This document shows, piece by piece, positions 1-11,780 of a stretch of 64,000 nt of DNA; the stretch's first letter is position 1, and every line of letters begins with the position of its first letter. The stretch comes from Albifimbria verrucaria (lineage: Eukaryota; Ascomycota; Sordariomycetes; Hypocreales; Stachybotryaceae). The notes below the pieces were generated by a model. That model was not told the DNA's origin. It worked only from the letters and a program-made list of their open reading frames with translations, and made no database searches. The position numbers were made by a program, and so were the translations under genes. The DNA is taken from contig JAHREC010000009.1 in the NCBI GenBank assembly GCA_020081605.1, positions 4,960,001-5,024,000 of the forward strand, in the 5' to 3' direction.

Positions 1-554
1 CCGAGGGATCGAACGGTATCGATGCGTCGAAACTTGACCCCAGATGCCTCAAGCTGACTTCGCAACCAGGGAAGGAAGACGGAGGGATTGAGAACAAAGT
101 TTGAATATTTGACCTCAACAATGCCCTTGGCCCTCTTGTGCGCTTTTGCAGGGTCCAGCTCCTGCAATTGAGGTATCCGGTTGAAGCACCACAAGTCTTT
201 GGCACAAGTTTCTCCGACATCATAGACATCTGTGAGCTCGGTACAGCGCACACTTGACGCTGGGTGAGTCGTTGCCAATTTCGAACCGAAAGCCAAAGTG
301 TCAAGCTGCATTTTCTGCTCCTTTCAGAGCCACCTAAGGCAGCCCATCCAGCACAGCCCCAGGGGCTACACCAGTTGTCTGAGCGTTCATCACCGGGCAG
401 ATCTCGAGCAACAATAGTGATATCGAGGGTTCTTGGCAGTCCAGCGGCAATTGACAGGCCCGTAATGCTGCAGAGGAATGGATTAAACCATATTACGAAT
501 CATGCTCGGATTAGAGACCACTCACCCAGCGCCGAAAATCGTGATCTTGCTCAT
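1..554 (-). CDS. FAD-dependent D-amino-acid oxidase-like protein (partial, cut by window edge)
   Basis: Reading leftwards from the ATG at 552-554, exon 1 encodes MSKITIFGAG and ends at a GTGAGT donor near 525. Exon 2 opens near 467 with ITGLSIAAGLPRTLDITIVA, completing the GxGxxGL FAD-binding fold. The next stretch, ARDLPGDERSDNWCSPWG, resembles the D-amino-acid oxidase signature ARDLPxD..S..WxSPW. KMQLDTLAF, ELTDVYD and FVLNPSVFLPWLRSQL follow, all typical of the DAO family, which oxidatively deaminates D-amino acids, usually in peroxisomes. The reading frame slips by one missing base between about 319 and 325, just before the KMQLD motif. The C-terminal half lies outside the window, so a peroxisomal signal cannot be checked. 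The family call is fairly safe; substrate is unknown. Confidence 0.75.
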
Positions 555-1040
555 GGTTATGAACTTGACAGTATGTACAGCCAGGATGCGATACAATAAC
601 TTACACAAGCAACCGATTGCTGGAAAGAAGAGGTGGAGATCAGGAAATAGGAAAAGGCAAGGGATGAGTGGCCCTTAAGTAATTTGGTGTAGCCGCAGCC
701 ACAGGGAGAGGAAGCTCAGGCGCAAGCTTTCACCAAAGGGTTGAATATCCTTCAGCATCTGAGCTTGGACTGCGCCACCTGGGCTGAAGGACGACTAAGT
801 GTATACAACTCCGCTTAAAATGGCGATCGAGTATGTGAATGTTGCTCAAAAGTGTGAAGATGTGATTTATATTTCTGACCACTGTTCTGGTTGTGATGCA
901 ATAACATCCCCAGGCTCATGATGCTGCAACATCAAATCCTCGCAAGTCAAGCAACTGATATTTGTTACACCAATTTACACGTATCAATTCAAACCTATCT
1001 TTCTAACCTGAATGACGCAAATTACATGCTAAGCTGGAAG
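555..1040. other. Intergenic: upstream of DAO-like gene, downstream of P450
   Basis: No supported gene. It holds the probable promoter of the leftward DAO-like gene and the 3' flank of the P450. I see no tRNA, repeat or clear operator. Confidence 0.5.
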
Positions 1041-2994
1041 CTACACTTTCGGACCCCTCTTGGCTCTTTCGGTATAGATGACTGAAAGATGTCCTGATAC
1101 TAATGTAAAAGTATCCATTGCTTCATCAAAGAACTTTTCTTCAGTCTGTCCTGGTGCGACTTTAATATCGTATCGCCAAAGAATCTCTGCTACAAGCCTG
1201 CGCATTTCCATCCAGGCTAAACGCTTACCTACACACCCGTAAGGTCCTGAAATGTGAGGTTAGAAGACGTTCAAGGATTAGGCTGGAAATAATCACCAGT
1301 GTTAAATGGGATATAAACAGATTTGTCAATTATAAGATCTGGGCGCGTCATCCATCGCTCGGGAATGAACTCCAGAGGTCTCACAAAATATCGAGGATCT
1401 AGCCCATAATTAGCAGGATTGTGCCAAATAAGGAACAATGACTCACCACGACAGACGGTGTAGTTTGGCACTTGGACAATTACATTACCGGGAATGTGAT
1501 GGTCTCCAATTTGTAGCCCTTCTGGAGGTGTGACCCGTTGAGTGCCAGACGGGACCGGGGGTTAAGTCGAAGCGTCTCCTGAATCACTGCGTCCAGCAAC
1601 GGGATCTTGACCAGTTCCTCATATTCCAGACTTGGAATTGCATCAAATTCCTTTTGTAAGGCGGCTGTGACTTCAGGATTCCATGCCAACCGAAAGAAGA
1701 TGTGCGTGAGAGCTGCCGCTGAGGAATCTGAGCCCGCAATTACAATCAACTGACTGTCTCCATGCAAGTTATATCTATCTTGCAGTGTTTTTGGACCATT
1801 GTTGAACGCTTCAAGGATCCAAGAAAACACATCTGGCAGTTCCGGCTCATTCTATATAACCAAAATGATATTAACAAACGCATCATATGTGGCGTATGAC
1901 TACAAACGTGGGCACATACCTTGATTCGTTCTGTGAGTTGATTTTGAATCCAATCCCAGAACTTTAGATATTCTCTGTTCAGGATAGGGTAATCTTCAGA
2001 AATGGCAAAAGCCAAGGCAGCCTCGAGAAAATGCAATGTTCCACATGTCTGCGCGGATTGTTTTGAAGATATATGCGTCCACACCATCGCGCAACATGTT
2101 GGAAGATTTGTTGAATGCGAGGTCTTCTGTAACATCGAAAACAAAGTAATCAATCCACCGTGACATGTTCATAGGTTTCCCAAGCTGATTGTCAATGGCG
2201 ACCAAGAACAAGTCTATGGCTTTGCTGATTCGTGGATTATACCCTTGAAGAGCTGGGCAGTGGTATTAGCAAAGGTTGGCATGTATCTTTGTCTTGAGAC
2301 AACAAACCCTGTGTAGTGAAACCTCGATCCCAGACCTTACGACGGCGTGCGTGCTCTTTCTTGTCGCGAGCCGTAAAAGGGGAACCCTGGGTGACAGAAG
2401 CGTATACCATGGCCTGGGTTTTAGCGTCAGCGCTTGATAGTCAACCCGATAAACATTTTATAGAGATGATACCCTTTTGTTGTTGGAGATGAACTTCCAT
2501 AGATAGCTTGGACAGCCTCTGGTGCCGTGACGGATATTTCAGTAGGACCTTTCCTTCAATGTCAACTGGTTGTGAACACCGAAGTATGGGCAGTTCCTTA
2601 CCGAGTCGCACATAGTCGCCATACTGACTGTGGAGTTTTGCACTTCTTTAAACAGATGCATTTTCTTCATTGACCGTGCAGTAATGTAGAAATTGCTCAG
2701 CCTGGCCAGGAATGGGCCGGGATACCTTCCAAGTCGATGAAAGAAAGCACGGTAGACAAGCATGCTGCTGTAAAGCCCGGCGAGGTAGCAGCCAGCCACC
2801 TTGGCAGCTTCGGCGACAGGCACATTGAATTGCAGGTATGATGTTGCTGCTGCTACCAAGAATGCTGCCACGTGAAAGGCGGCAACGCTGACTGACGCCT
2901 TGTCCCATTCGCCAACTCGGAAAATGAGGATGTGTGCAGACACGCCGCCGGCAGCAGCCAGCAGCATGAAATCGGCGGAACCGAACGATTTCAT
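1041..2994 (-). CDS. Cytochrome P450 monooxygenase, membrane-anchored
   Basis: Start at the ATG 2992-2994, stop at 1041-1043. The N-terminus has several hydrophobic segments before GRYPGPFLARLSNFY, as in multi-helix-anchored fungal P450s. In order I see LHSQYGDYVRLG, an I-helix AGSDSS, the K-helix ExxR in QETLRLNP, FIPERW and the haem loop FNTGPYGCVGKRLAW with its cysteine ligand. Introns can be placed near 2608-2555, 1455-1405 and 1297-1248. The frame is broken by apparent single-base losses at 2636-2639 (A run in coding sense), 2028-2031 (T run), about 1976-1990 and 1557-1561 (C run); once bridged, the protein is a normal full-length P450. It is divergent from the terpene cyclase with about 1.4 kb between them, so oxidation of the cyclase product is a reasonable inference. 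The CYP family number cannot be given. Confidence 0.88.
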
Positions 2995-4380
2995 TTTTCG
3001 TGTGGTTCTTTTTACTAGAGAACGGAATTGACGACGAAATGCACGCGGAGAATTTGTTTTGTTTTGATTAATACAGCACCGTTACATTGAATGAGGAGTT
3101 CTGCAACCATTCTCACGTGGATTTCCGATGCCTGTCAGGAGGCCTTACATCCTCCCTTTGTTTTAATGCATCCCTGCATGATTTATCGTGGACGTTAAGG
3201 TTGACAGGCGTCAATAGCAAAGCTATGACCGGTTTGCGAACAATACCAAGCATCCACTTGCGGATACTACCTTATTGATTGGGAGGTGGGAAGTCCTACC
3301 TTGTTATTATTGTTTCACATTTGAACGCATCTGTGGAGGTTTCCGAGGTTCCATCGTCCACTCTCGTCAGACGTTGAGGATGGAGATCTGATTAGTCAAT
3401 GATAGATGGATCTTTAATGTTCTGGCTTACCTGGCTCAGCTTACCGATAGATCGCATTGTGGCTTACAAGATTCGACCCCGCCTTTATTAAGCTAGCATC
3501 CACGAGGCCGTGTTTCGGGAAACAATAGGTTGGTGGTTGGACAATCGAAACCCCTTCGGAGTGTTCGGGTCCATTTCTGGTCCCTCCACGCACCAGTACT
3601 CAAATTGATTTTTATAGACGAGGTTTTTGCAACCTTAAGCGTTTGAATAGAGAGCTGATGAATTGACAATAGGGAATACCGCTACGGTGCTGTAGGAAAA
3701 TGCCGAGCAAATCGTGCGCTGGCTTGCATTACGCCACTTCTGTCATGCTCAGGTCCAGTGACAATCTGTCCTCGTCAAAGAGTAAGATAGTGGCGCATTG
3801 GACCTTGTCAGGATCCACCTCTGTCTCCTCTGTCATCGGTTATTAGGAAATCCTGGTTCGCGGCTGCAGACACTAGTTTGACATTCTATTCGCCACAGAA
3901 CCTAGGCATAAGATGCAATCCGGCTGGGACACTCTGAGACAAAGACAGCCATAGGGCTGATGGATGAACCAGCGTGCTATGGATGGTGCCGTCTACCACT
4001 AATGTCTGATGCTGTACTGTACTGTAGATTAGATCTTGAATTTTCCAACTAGTCTCACCACGTCCCCTTTGTGCTAGCCCATGATGTTAGTGAAAGAAAG
4101 CCGATCAAGGCAGCTCTATAGAATATAGAAGTGATATGCGCAGTAACACCGCATTGGGCCCATATTGGCTGCTACCCGACTGCTGGCTACTAAAGAGCGT
4201 GCTGCTCCCTCCTTGACGAGTCCGGTTGAGATAAGCAGCGCCTTTTGTCCCTGGAGCACACACCACACCGCCTTGTGCAAAATACGCATTGTACTCAGAC
4301 TTGACTCGAAGCATCCTCGACGACATCATATCCTGACAAGACTACGGTTGCTCTGTAGATCCTGGCTCTATATCTGCAAT
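2995..4380. promoter_or_regulatory. Divergent intergenic region between P450 and terpene cyclase
   Basis: About 1.4 kb between two start codons facing away from each other. Only short chance reading frames occur, with no recognisable motifs. It probably contains both promoters. I found no convincing CGG palindrome of the kind seen upstream of the transporter and the second regulator. Confidence 0.5.
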
Positions 4381-5672
4381 ATGCCATCATTCAGCACGAC
4401 TAACTCGACTTCAATGCCAACGGCGAGGCATGTAGATGTGAAGTTGAAAAACACGATATCTCATTAGCGGTATGTGTGCCCAACAACCAGTCTATTGTTA
4501 GGACAACGTCCGGTAGACTAATGCATGGAATAGCTCGACGTTCTGGACTACAAGTTTCGTTCCTCTTCACAACCCAAAAACGAAATCAAAAGCGATTCGG
4601 TTGTGTTACGCAAACATACAGATTTCAAGAGCTGCATTCAACCAGATGCCACTGCTAGCGTCGCCTTCCATGAGCGGTGCAAGGCTGAGGTTCAGGCCAT
4701 TAACATCTTCTTTCCGAACCTCCACAATGACAAAATTCGCATTGCCTTCGCTGCCTGGCTTGCGTTTGCTTGTGCTATGGATGACACGCTAGAAACACTA
4801 CCTCCAGACATCGGTGAAGCGGCTTTGGTTGAGTCGATTGAGATTGTCCAGCGTGGAACCCAGCGCTCAGATGTTCTCAGTTCTCACGCGATAGATGCAA
4901 ACGATGAATCAGATTCAATAGGAAAGTGAAGCCTGCGGGTCTCGGTAAAAATTGTTTATGAACGAAAAGCTAACAGTCGTCGAGTAGAGTCTCGTCAGGA
5001 AACCCTATGCGATAAAAGAGTCCCACAACTCACACGTGCGTTATATGAGCATTGTACACAATTTCTATCATCGAATAGCGCGGACGCCTTTTTAGAGCAG
5101 TTTGTCAAGTATTTTGTGCGCATATCGACGAGATTCATTTTCTACAAGGAATCACTCCATACGACTTGCGAACATACATGGGTATTCGTGTTAGGACTAT
5201 TTCGCTTGACCCGTTCTTCGAAGTTATCAAACACGAATACCTTCCTCAGGAATACCTATTCGATGATATTTGGGGTAAACTGCAACAAGGAGTGTGCCGC
5301 GCGGCTGGGCTGCAGAACGATCTCATTGGACTGGAAAGGGATATTGACAATGCGGAACCACTAAATGCCGTTGTCGTCCTGATGCGTTGCCATGGCGTAG
5401 CAGTAGATGTGGATCGGTGGGATCATAACCATGACGTGCTACTGGCACGGTATATTGAGGTCGTCAGTACCGAGCACAATAGGAGTGTCGCGCAAGTCAT
5501 CAACCTTGTGGAGGACGCTCTCAAGGATATGGATGAGGAGATTGGCGACTCGGTTGTGGAAGTGATGAGACACATCTCTCGTCTATGTGAGACGCATTTG
5601 GAATGGTGTGCCTCTGCTAAGCGATATCGTGTTAAGGAGGAAAGTCGTGGTGCACCTGCGGTTCAGATGTAA
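4381..5672 (+). CDS. Class I terpene cyclase (sesquiterpene-synthase-like)
   Basis: The best start is the ATG at 4381 (MPSFSTTN). Intron 1 (about 4470-4533) has a GTATGT donor, an ACTAAT branch site and a TAG acceptor, and it removes the TAA and TAG that otherwise interrupt the frame. Intron 2 runs from about 4929 to 4987. The protein carries the aspartate-rich motif in CAMDDTLET (DDxxE), then YMGIRVRTISLDPFFEVIK and the second metal-binding region in LQNDLIGLERD, followed by EHNRSVAQV and CASAKRYRV near the end. Length is about 390 residues, normal for fungal sesquiterpene cyclases. The second motif is ND..G...D, not the canonical NDxxSxxxE. Frame breaks from single lost bases occur near 4409 and in the T run 5112-5115. 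Predicted role: ionisation and cyclisation of a prenyl diphosphate in the cytosol. The product cannot be read from sequence. Confidence 0.82.
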
Positions 5673-6224
5673 CGTAAAGGCGGCTATTGAACTCAGTTAG
5701 GCTGAACTTGTGGCTATAAACCGCATGTGTTTACGGAAATATGCACTTCTCCGTAGCTATAGACCAATGGCACAGTCATTTGCTCATCAAGTCCCAAATC
5801 GTTACGCCAAGGTGACCCTCATCACACCAGCTCAATACATCGTAGCTAAGTATGCTTTGTTTACCTACTGAGGAGCTGATTGAAGACTTCTGTAGCTCGG
5901 GTATGAACGCTGATCCTAAGCGGGCGACAGGGCAGCCTAAGGCCCTGGCGCGACGGGCTAGAATTGTCTGAAGCTTGGACCAAATGGCGGCTGATCATTG
6001 TCCCAACGCCCCTACAGAATGACAATACTCAGATGGCGTGTAGAGTTAACGGACGATCAATATGAGAACTGACAAACTAGCGTCATCTGTACTCTTGACT
6101 AGCGAGAGAGATCATCAGTTAACAGTACCACCCCATAGATACAAATATTGTTAAAGCGCTCATTTGCGGCACTCATCATTAACGTATCCCACATTTGTAA
6201 GACAAGTTTTTCAACCAAGTGATA
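5673..6224. other. Intergenic: promoter region of the PRISE-type reductase
   Basis: About 550 bases with no supported gene between two same-strand genes. It contains CGG and CCG trinucleotides (for example near 5735 and 5751), but no arrangement I would call an operator. Confidence 0.4.
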
Positions 6225-7733
6225 ATGGTTTCTTCGCACATCGTTCACTCAAACGGAATCTTCCATGGATTGCCCACCTATCCAAAGCATCCAGATGCAA
6301 TTGGGTTGACGGCAATTGTGACGGGGAGCACTGGACTGTCTGGTTATCACATGGTGAAGATTTTAGCTGCCTCGCCTAGATGGAGCAAGATCTATTGTTT
6401 GAGCTCTCGACATGCGCAACCGAGCTTCTTCGCTGGGCTTGGTGATGGTGCAGAAAAGGTCGAACATCTCCAAGTGGACTTTCTTAGCGAGCCATCACAA
6501 ATTGCAGATATTCTAAGGAGCAAGATTAAACAGATGTAAGTGTCAGACACAGCGTGTCGCTAATGTAAATATGGATTCATCTGATACGCTTACAGTTACT
6601 GCATTTTTTACTTCTCCTATTTGCAACCCTTGCATAAAGAAAATGCACTGGACCTCTGGGCCAATGCTGATGAGCTTACTAGAGTGAATTGTAAGAAATT
6701 TAGGCGATAAAGCTTTGGGCTGTGATGACGATCATTGAGTACTGACTCAATTGCTAGCAACTCTCTTCAATAACTTTGTCACGGCCCTTCAGAAGACGGA
6801 TCTGAAACCCAAGAAATTTATGCTTCAGACGGGTTCTAAGCATTATGCATTTTACCTCGGTCCAGCACCTTTACCGGCCTTTGAGACTGATAAACGAGTA
6901 ACACTACATGAAAACTTCTATTACGAACAAGAGGACAAGCTAGATGCTTATTGTAAGTCGATCGACGCAGAATGGATTGTGGCTCGCCCAAATTATATCA
7001 TTGGTGCTGTTCCAGACGGAAGTTTGAACCATTTGATTGGATTTGGGGTCTATGCAGCTGTTCAGGCGCACTTGAAAAAGCCCATCTCCTTCCCTGGGGA
7101 TTACAGAGCTTGGGACAGGGAACAAGTCCAGAGCACTGGATTTCTTAATGCGTACTTCGAAGAATGGCTAGTTCTTTCTGAACATACGGCGAACGAGGCG
7201 TTTAATATTCATGATGGACAGTCATTTACTTGGGGTCGCCTCTGGCCGTACCTCGCCCAATGGTTTGGTGTGGACTGGAATCCACCAGAGCAAGATGAGT
7301 CCAAATATCGAGTAGCGAGGTTGCCGTTTCCACAATTCCCTAGAGGGTAGGGTGTTTCTACATGTTGAAATCTGACCACTTGTGTATGGAAGGCTAATAT
7401 ACTCTCAGGCACGGCCCTCAAGCGACTATGAACTCCACATTTAGCTTACTCGAATGGTCAATGCAGCCGGAAGTCGAAGAAGCGTGGAAGGAAATTGCAA
7501 AGGAGCATGATCTCGTTTTAGATCCTTTCGATGATCGCTACCGCGCACGGATTTTCTCATTCGCAGATTCAGCGGTCATTGGAGACGCACCTATGACTAT
7601 TAGTATACGCAAAGCTCGCAAGTTTGGTTTCTTTGGTACAGTGGACTCTTACCATTCAATGTTTCAGTCAATGAAGGAGCTTAGCCTGCTGAAGTTGGTG
7701 CCTAGCCCAGTCATTGAAGATTTCGTCGAGTAG
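6225..7733 (+). CDS. PRISE-type NAD(P)-dependent reductase (SDR75-like, progesterone 5-beta-reductase / iridoid-synthase family)
   Basis: Start ATG at 6225 (MVSSHIVHSNG); stop at 7731-7733. Four exons join cleanly through introns of about 6536-6593, 6691-6758 and 7348-7410. The nucleotide-binding motif is AIVTGSTGLSGYHMVK. IYCLSSRH follows where the family has its cofactor-selecting arginine. Diagnostic PRISE signatures are FYFSYLQ, MLQTGSKHY with its lysine, and NFYYEQED, which holds the catalytic tyrosine; then WIVARPNYIIG and AFNIHDGQSFTWG. The protein is about 410 residues and appears intact. PRISE enzymes reduce activated C=C bonds of enones or enals; plant iridoid synthase is one, and fungal relatives sit in metabolite clusters. 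Its position directly behind the terpene cyclase suggests it reduces a terpenoid intermediate (inference). Confidence 0.85.
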
Positions 7734-8237
7734 AGAATAAGCCTGATTTCAATTCTCGATTATTATCTGCCAATTTTAGAAGATAACACCAGGACCTGTC
7801 TTTATAATGTACTGTACATTGGATACATTCTCCTCAGTAGAGCCAGACAACCATACCGGATTTAAAATGTTTCGGTTCTGAAATGGCCCACGTTGATACT
7901 GAACAAGTATGCGGACATGTAGCTGGCCTATGATGCACACGCTATCACTGAATCTAAATAGGGGTAATGAGTTGTTTGCTTCCAACGGCATTCTACCCTG
8001 CTTGCCTGCTCAGCTGGGAAGGTGACCCAGCCTCCCCTCTCAGCTGACCAAGTTTGCATTCGTGATTGGAGACTTTCGTTGAAATACCCTGCCTAGGTTT
8101 CATTGCGAGCAACCAACTGCATAAGGAACTGCAAGGATATTCTGGGTAGAAAAAGCGCAACTGTCTCAAGACTGGGCCATTTCGCTGAACCCCTATCTTC
8201 ACAAACGGAGGGCCATATTCTTTTCAAAACGCGAACC
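7734..8237. other. Intergenic
   Basis: About 500 bases without a supported gene. It contains the 3' flank of the reductase and the probable promoter of the PD-(D/E)XK-like gene. Confidence 0.4.
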
Positions 8238-11049
8238 ATGACGAGCAAGAATCTTACACAAGAAAGAAAACGCCGCGATCTCATCAGTGGTTATGGAATT
8301 GAGTTTCAGTTAGACATTAAGCCAAATTCTTGGCCGTCAAATCATGCAAAGCATTTCCAGAATATCCTCTCTCTGGGCTCAACGAGATACAGCACATGGC
8401 AAAATGACGCAACGAGCGAGAGCTGGAAAAGCCAACCTTGGAAGATTCAGATCTACAACCGAGCCGTAGAAATTATAAAAGGGCACGGGAATGCCGCGAT
8501 GACGAGGTCAATGAGAGGACCTGGCGGAGTATCATAGAGACATGTGTTTACGACAGATTTTTGAACGATGTATCATGGTGAGATGCCATTCCCTTCCCCA
8601 CCCTGCCCAATTTATATGAGGTTTGATCTGAATCTTTTAGTCACCAATGTAACAAACGTTTATGGAGGTCGGAGATCGACCCAAGGATTGCCTGCGATGA
8701 AGAATTTATCAACGATTTGCAATATAACAAAGATGCCTGTTCATGCAAGCAGGATGTACCAAAAGAGTAAGTCTTGAATGGCTCTTATCAAATCATAAGT
8801 TAATTGCTAGAAGTCAAGAATCAGGGCCGATCAAGCTCTTCGCGGTCCAGGAGGAGCCTCGACTCATGTATACTCCCAACGAGAAGGCTTGTCTTGACCG
8901 GTCTCACGAAGAGCCAGATAAGATTATTGCACTGAAAGCGATCGGAGCCTTGAAGAAATACCTACATGCATTGAAACAAAACGATGGGTTGCCTAGACGA
9001 GCATCGGAAGGCTGCCTCAAGACGTCTCTATGTCCAAACGATAAGAATCCTGCTGTCTTCCCTTTCATCGTCGGGGAGTCGAAGTCAGGAAATAAAAGTT
9101 CATTTGGGAAGATTGACTTGCAGGTTGCACTTGCTATCAAAAAGTCCCTCGATATTCAAGATGGATTGTGTAAGAAGACTGGGCCCAAAAGGACATGGGT
9201 TGCAGGGCCATTGGTATGGTGCATCACACACCTAGGTTCATCTTGGCGAGTTTCTGCTGGTTACATGCCAAACAGAAAACACTGTAAGATTGTAAGCATT
9301 CACTCGCCGATTCTGGTTTCTCATTCTTATAATTATATTTGCTAGGAAATATCGACTCTGTGGCATGGCCTGATCACAGACATTGATGATGCGTTACAAC
9401 TGGTATTAATCATGGACTATATCTGTGATTGGGCAAGATACATACACAGAGAAATCATCATTAAAGAATTGATGATCCTGAGCCGCTCATACGTTGACGA
9501 GCTCAGCGATATGTTTTCAACTACAGGAATAACAGTGGCATCCAATCAGGGTCGAAGAAGCGGCTTTCGATCAGTTTCGCTAACACATAATGCTATGAAT
9601 ACAACATCACGTAGCCTGGAACGTGTCGCGGCTTGGAACAAGTTGCAAGAGAATTTTAACCCAAGAAGTGCTGTTCAATCAGACATACTTCGGCAGCACG
9701 ATAGATCGGACATAGTTGTCCGAGACCCCAAGTTTATCACATCACGACTGGTTGGGGTTATTATGACAAACGCCAACTTCCATGAACTGTTCGACAGTAT
9801 AAGTCAATTGGATCAAGGGATGCCTGCGAGCTATCTCTCAAGCGTGCTGGAAGAGTTAGATCATGCAGATCCATTCTATATGAATCGATCGTTGTTGTAT
9901 GAAATGGAAAGTACCTGGACAGGACTACAGCGCACCTTACAGGACGATGAAAATCCTCACGATACATTCCAACTATTGTTCACTGTATCATACTATATAG
10001 GGCTTGATTGGGGTCTTGTTCGTGAGATTTGCTACTTTGCAATTTCCGAGGACGCAAAGGAGCTTCTGAAAGAGAAGGTGCATGGAAAGAGACGAAGTTC
10101 CATGAGGAGAAGATCTAGAGCTTCCAAGGACGACAAGCCAACGTTTAACTGCTCCCGAAGGTTGCTCAACTATTAATTAATTCTTTCCAGGCAGGATCTG
10201 TCGATGATCTGTTGTCGCACTGCTTGAATCGTCTATCGCTGAGAGTCGTCGTTGGTTCTCTGAATACCCGAAACAGCGCCATCGACACCAGAGACTTTGT
10301 TTTCCAAATAGGTTCCAACCAGTGCTGTCTTACACCTATGGCACCAGCGTTATCCCATAGAATAATTTGGGCACTACAGACTTGCAATACGCCTGCCACA
10401 ACTCTTCACATCTCAACACGAATCGATGACCAATCACTATTCCGGGGTTGAATACCGGCAATGAAGTAAACAGGAACTTTGCCAATCAAGTTGCCATCCT
10501 GGCTCAGACTGAAAGCTTCTACCACACTACAGACACAGTTCGTTCGTGTGGATTGTGTATCTATGCTCTTGACAGGCAAAAGCTGCGTAGTTTTACTAGA
10601 GATCTCTTGAAACTCGGTTTCAGATTCCAGCATTGTATGAATACGACACGATTGGATCATGAATCTGATGAGGAGTTTCGTTGGAACACAAAATCAGTCG
10701 ACAGTGGAGCAGTCCAAATACCTGCGAGTTTCAGGTCTTTTTTCAGGACCTAGTCACAAGTTTAAATCAGAACGAGGGCGAAGACACAATCTCATACAAT
10801 CCAAATGAGCAGACCAAGAATATGAGAATCCTCACAAGCATTTTAGAGTATAGAAATACATGCGAGGATGAAGAAGAGTCTGACGAAGAGACAGTGAAAG
10901 ACAAGGAAAGTGACGACGATTATGTAGAGAGTGTCGAGGACGAATATGAAGAAGAAGATGAGGATTATGAGGAAGAAGATGAGGATTATGAGGAAGAAGG
11001 AAGCATAAGTATCCCTGATAGCTATTTAGCGACCTGGAGGCACTCATAG
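8238..11049 (+). CDS. Large fungal PD-(D/E)XK nuclease-like protein with zinc-ribbon-like insert and acidic tail
   Basis: Start ATG at 8238 (MTSKNLTQERKRRDLISGYG). The N-terminal part includes STRYSTWQND and SWKSQPWKIQIYNRA, typical of a fungal family of unknown function I recognise from its layout. A pair of cysteine clusters (HQCNKRLW, then ACSCKQD) frames a zinc-ribbon-like insert. The core PFIVGESKSGNKSSFGKID looks like the ExK and glutamine part of a PD-(D/E)XK fold, and LVLIMDYICDWARYIHRE follows. Introns lie near 8579-8643, 8768-8811 and 9292-9345. The tail is strongly acidic with a short tandem repeat at 10951-10999. The frame slips by one lost base at about 8506, and again around 10176-10190, 10440-10450 and 10680-10750, so the 3' half model is approximate. 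Whether it cuts DNA is unknown; nothing links it to small-molecule chemistry. Confidence 0.62.
10951..10999 (+). repeat. In-frame 21-base tandem repeat encoding an acidic tract
   Basis: Two full copies (10951-10971 and 10972-10992) and a partial third copy of a 21-base unit encode EEDEDYE. It lies in the acidic C-terminal tail of the PD-(D/E)XK-like protein. Confidence 0.85.
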
Positions 11050-11780
11050 AGTAAACTCAAATCTATCAAATATACATGGACGGTAGAATATCATGAAAGA
11101 CATTGGATGTGTATTTTCATCGTAGAGTATTGTGTTAGGGTTTACCAGCATTTAGTAAATAAATGTGTATGTTTCTTTGTAGAAGCCTTACATAGAATGT
11201 TGGATGAAAAAGAAATTGATTTGGTACTGCCTAAATCTCTTCTTTAAAGAATACATTGCAACTAGCCCTCACCAAAAGCAGCATTTACCTACGATATCAT
11301 GAGAAGAGGCTTGAACAATTTTGGAAGTCCATACTGCTCAAGAGGCTTTGAATCTTCAAGGGTTATTGCTACCTAGTTCAACGGCAGGGCAGAAATTATT
11401 TCGAGCCGTAACACAACATCTCGCCGCGAGCCATGCCATAAACGCATCTTGTCGAATAAACCCGAGTGAAGAAACAACCATGCGGCAAGCTCAATACTCG
11501 CTCATAATCCTACCATGAATTTTTCATTTTGATCATACCCTAAGCCGACGCATCGCCGCAGCAAACACAGGTCAGAGAGTTTAAGTATAAGCAAAGATAG
11601 AAGAGTGATTATTCATAAACATATTTCACATTTATTAATGCCTCTTCTTCCCTTAAATAGTTTGAATCCGTTTAGGCCTCGTGTAGCCCCTCAATGACTG
11701 ATATCTGAACCGGCCAACCATTATTGGATTTAACTATTCCTGCCAGACGGGATAGATCGAATAGGTACACAAAGAAGTGC
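11050..11780. other. Convergent intergenic region with a degenerate copy of the transporter promoter
   Basis: No supported gene. The stretches 11428-11520 and 11550-11650 resemble sequence upstream of the MFS transporter (see the two repeat entries). Otherwise it is AT-rich 3' flank shared by two converging genes. Confidence 0.5.
11428..11650 (+). repeat. Degenerate two-part repeat, copy A
   Basis: Part 1 (about 11428-11520) matches the reverse complement of about 15620-15720. Part 2 (about 11550-11650) matches 15762-15885 in direct orientation, with the near-identical core AACATATTTCACATTTATTA. By eye roughly three quarters of bases agree. No terminal repeats or transposase are visible. Confidence 0.6.

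Noticed and set aside
4470..4533. In-frame TAA and TAG in the terpene cyclase that looked like C-to-T (RIP-type) stop mutations
   Set aside because: The stretch is a good intron: GTATGT donor, ACTAAT branch site near the end and a TAG acceptor. Removing it restores the frame, so no RIP claim is made.
10951..10999. Tandem repeat as a CRISPR-like or regulatory repeat
   Set aside because: It is in frame within coding sequence and encodes an acidic tract, so it is a protein low-complexity repeat.
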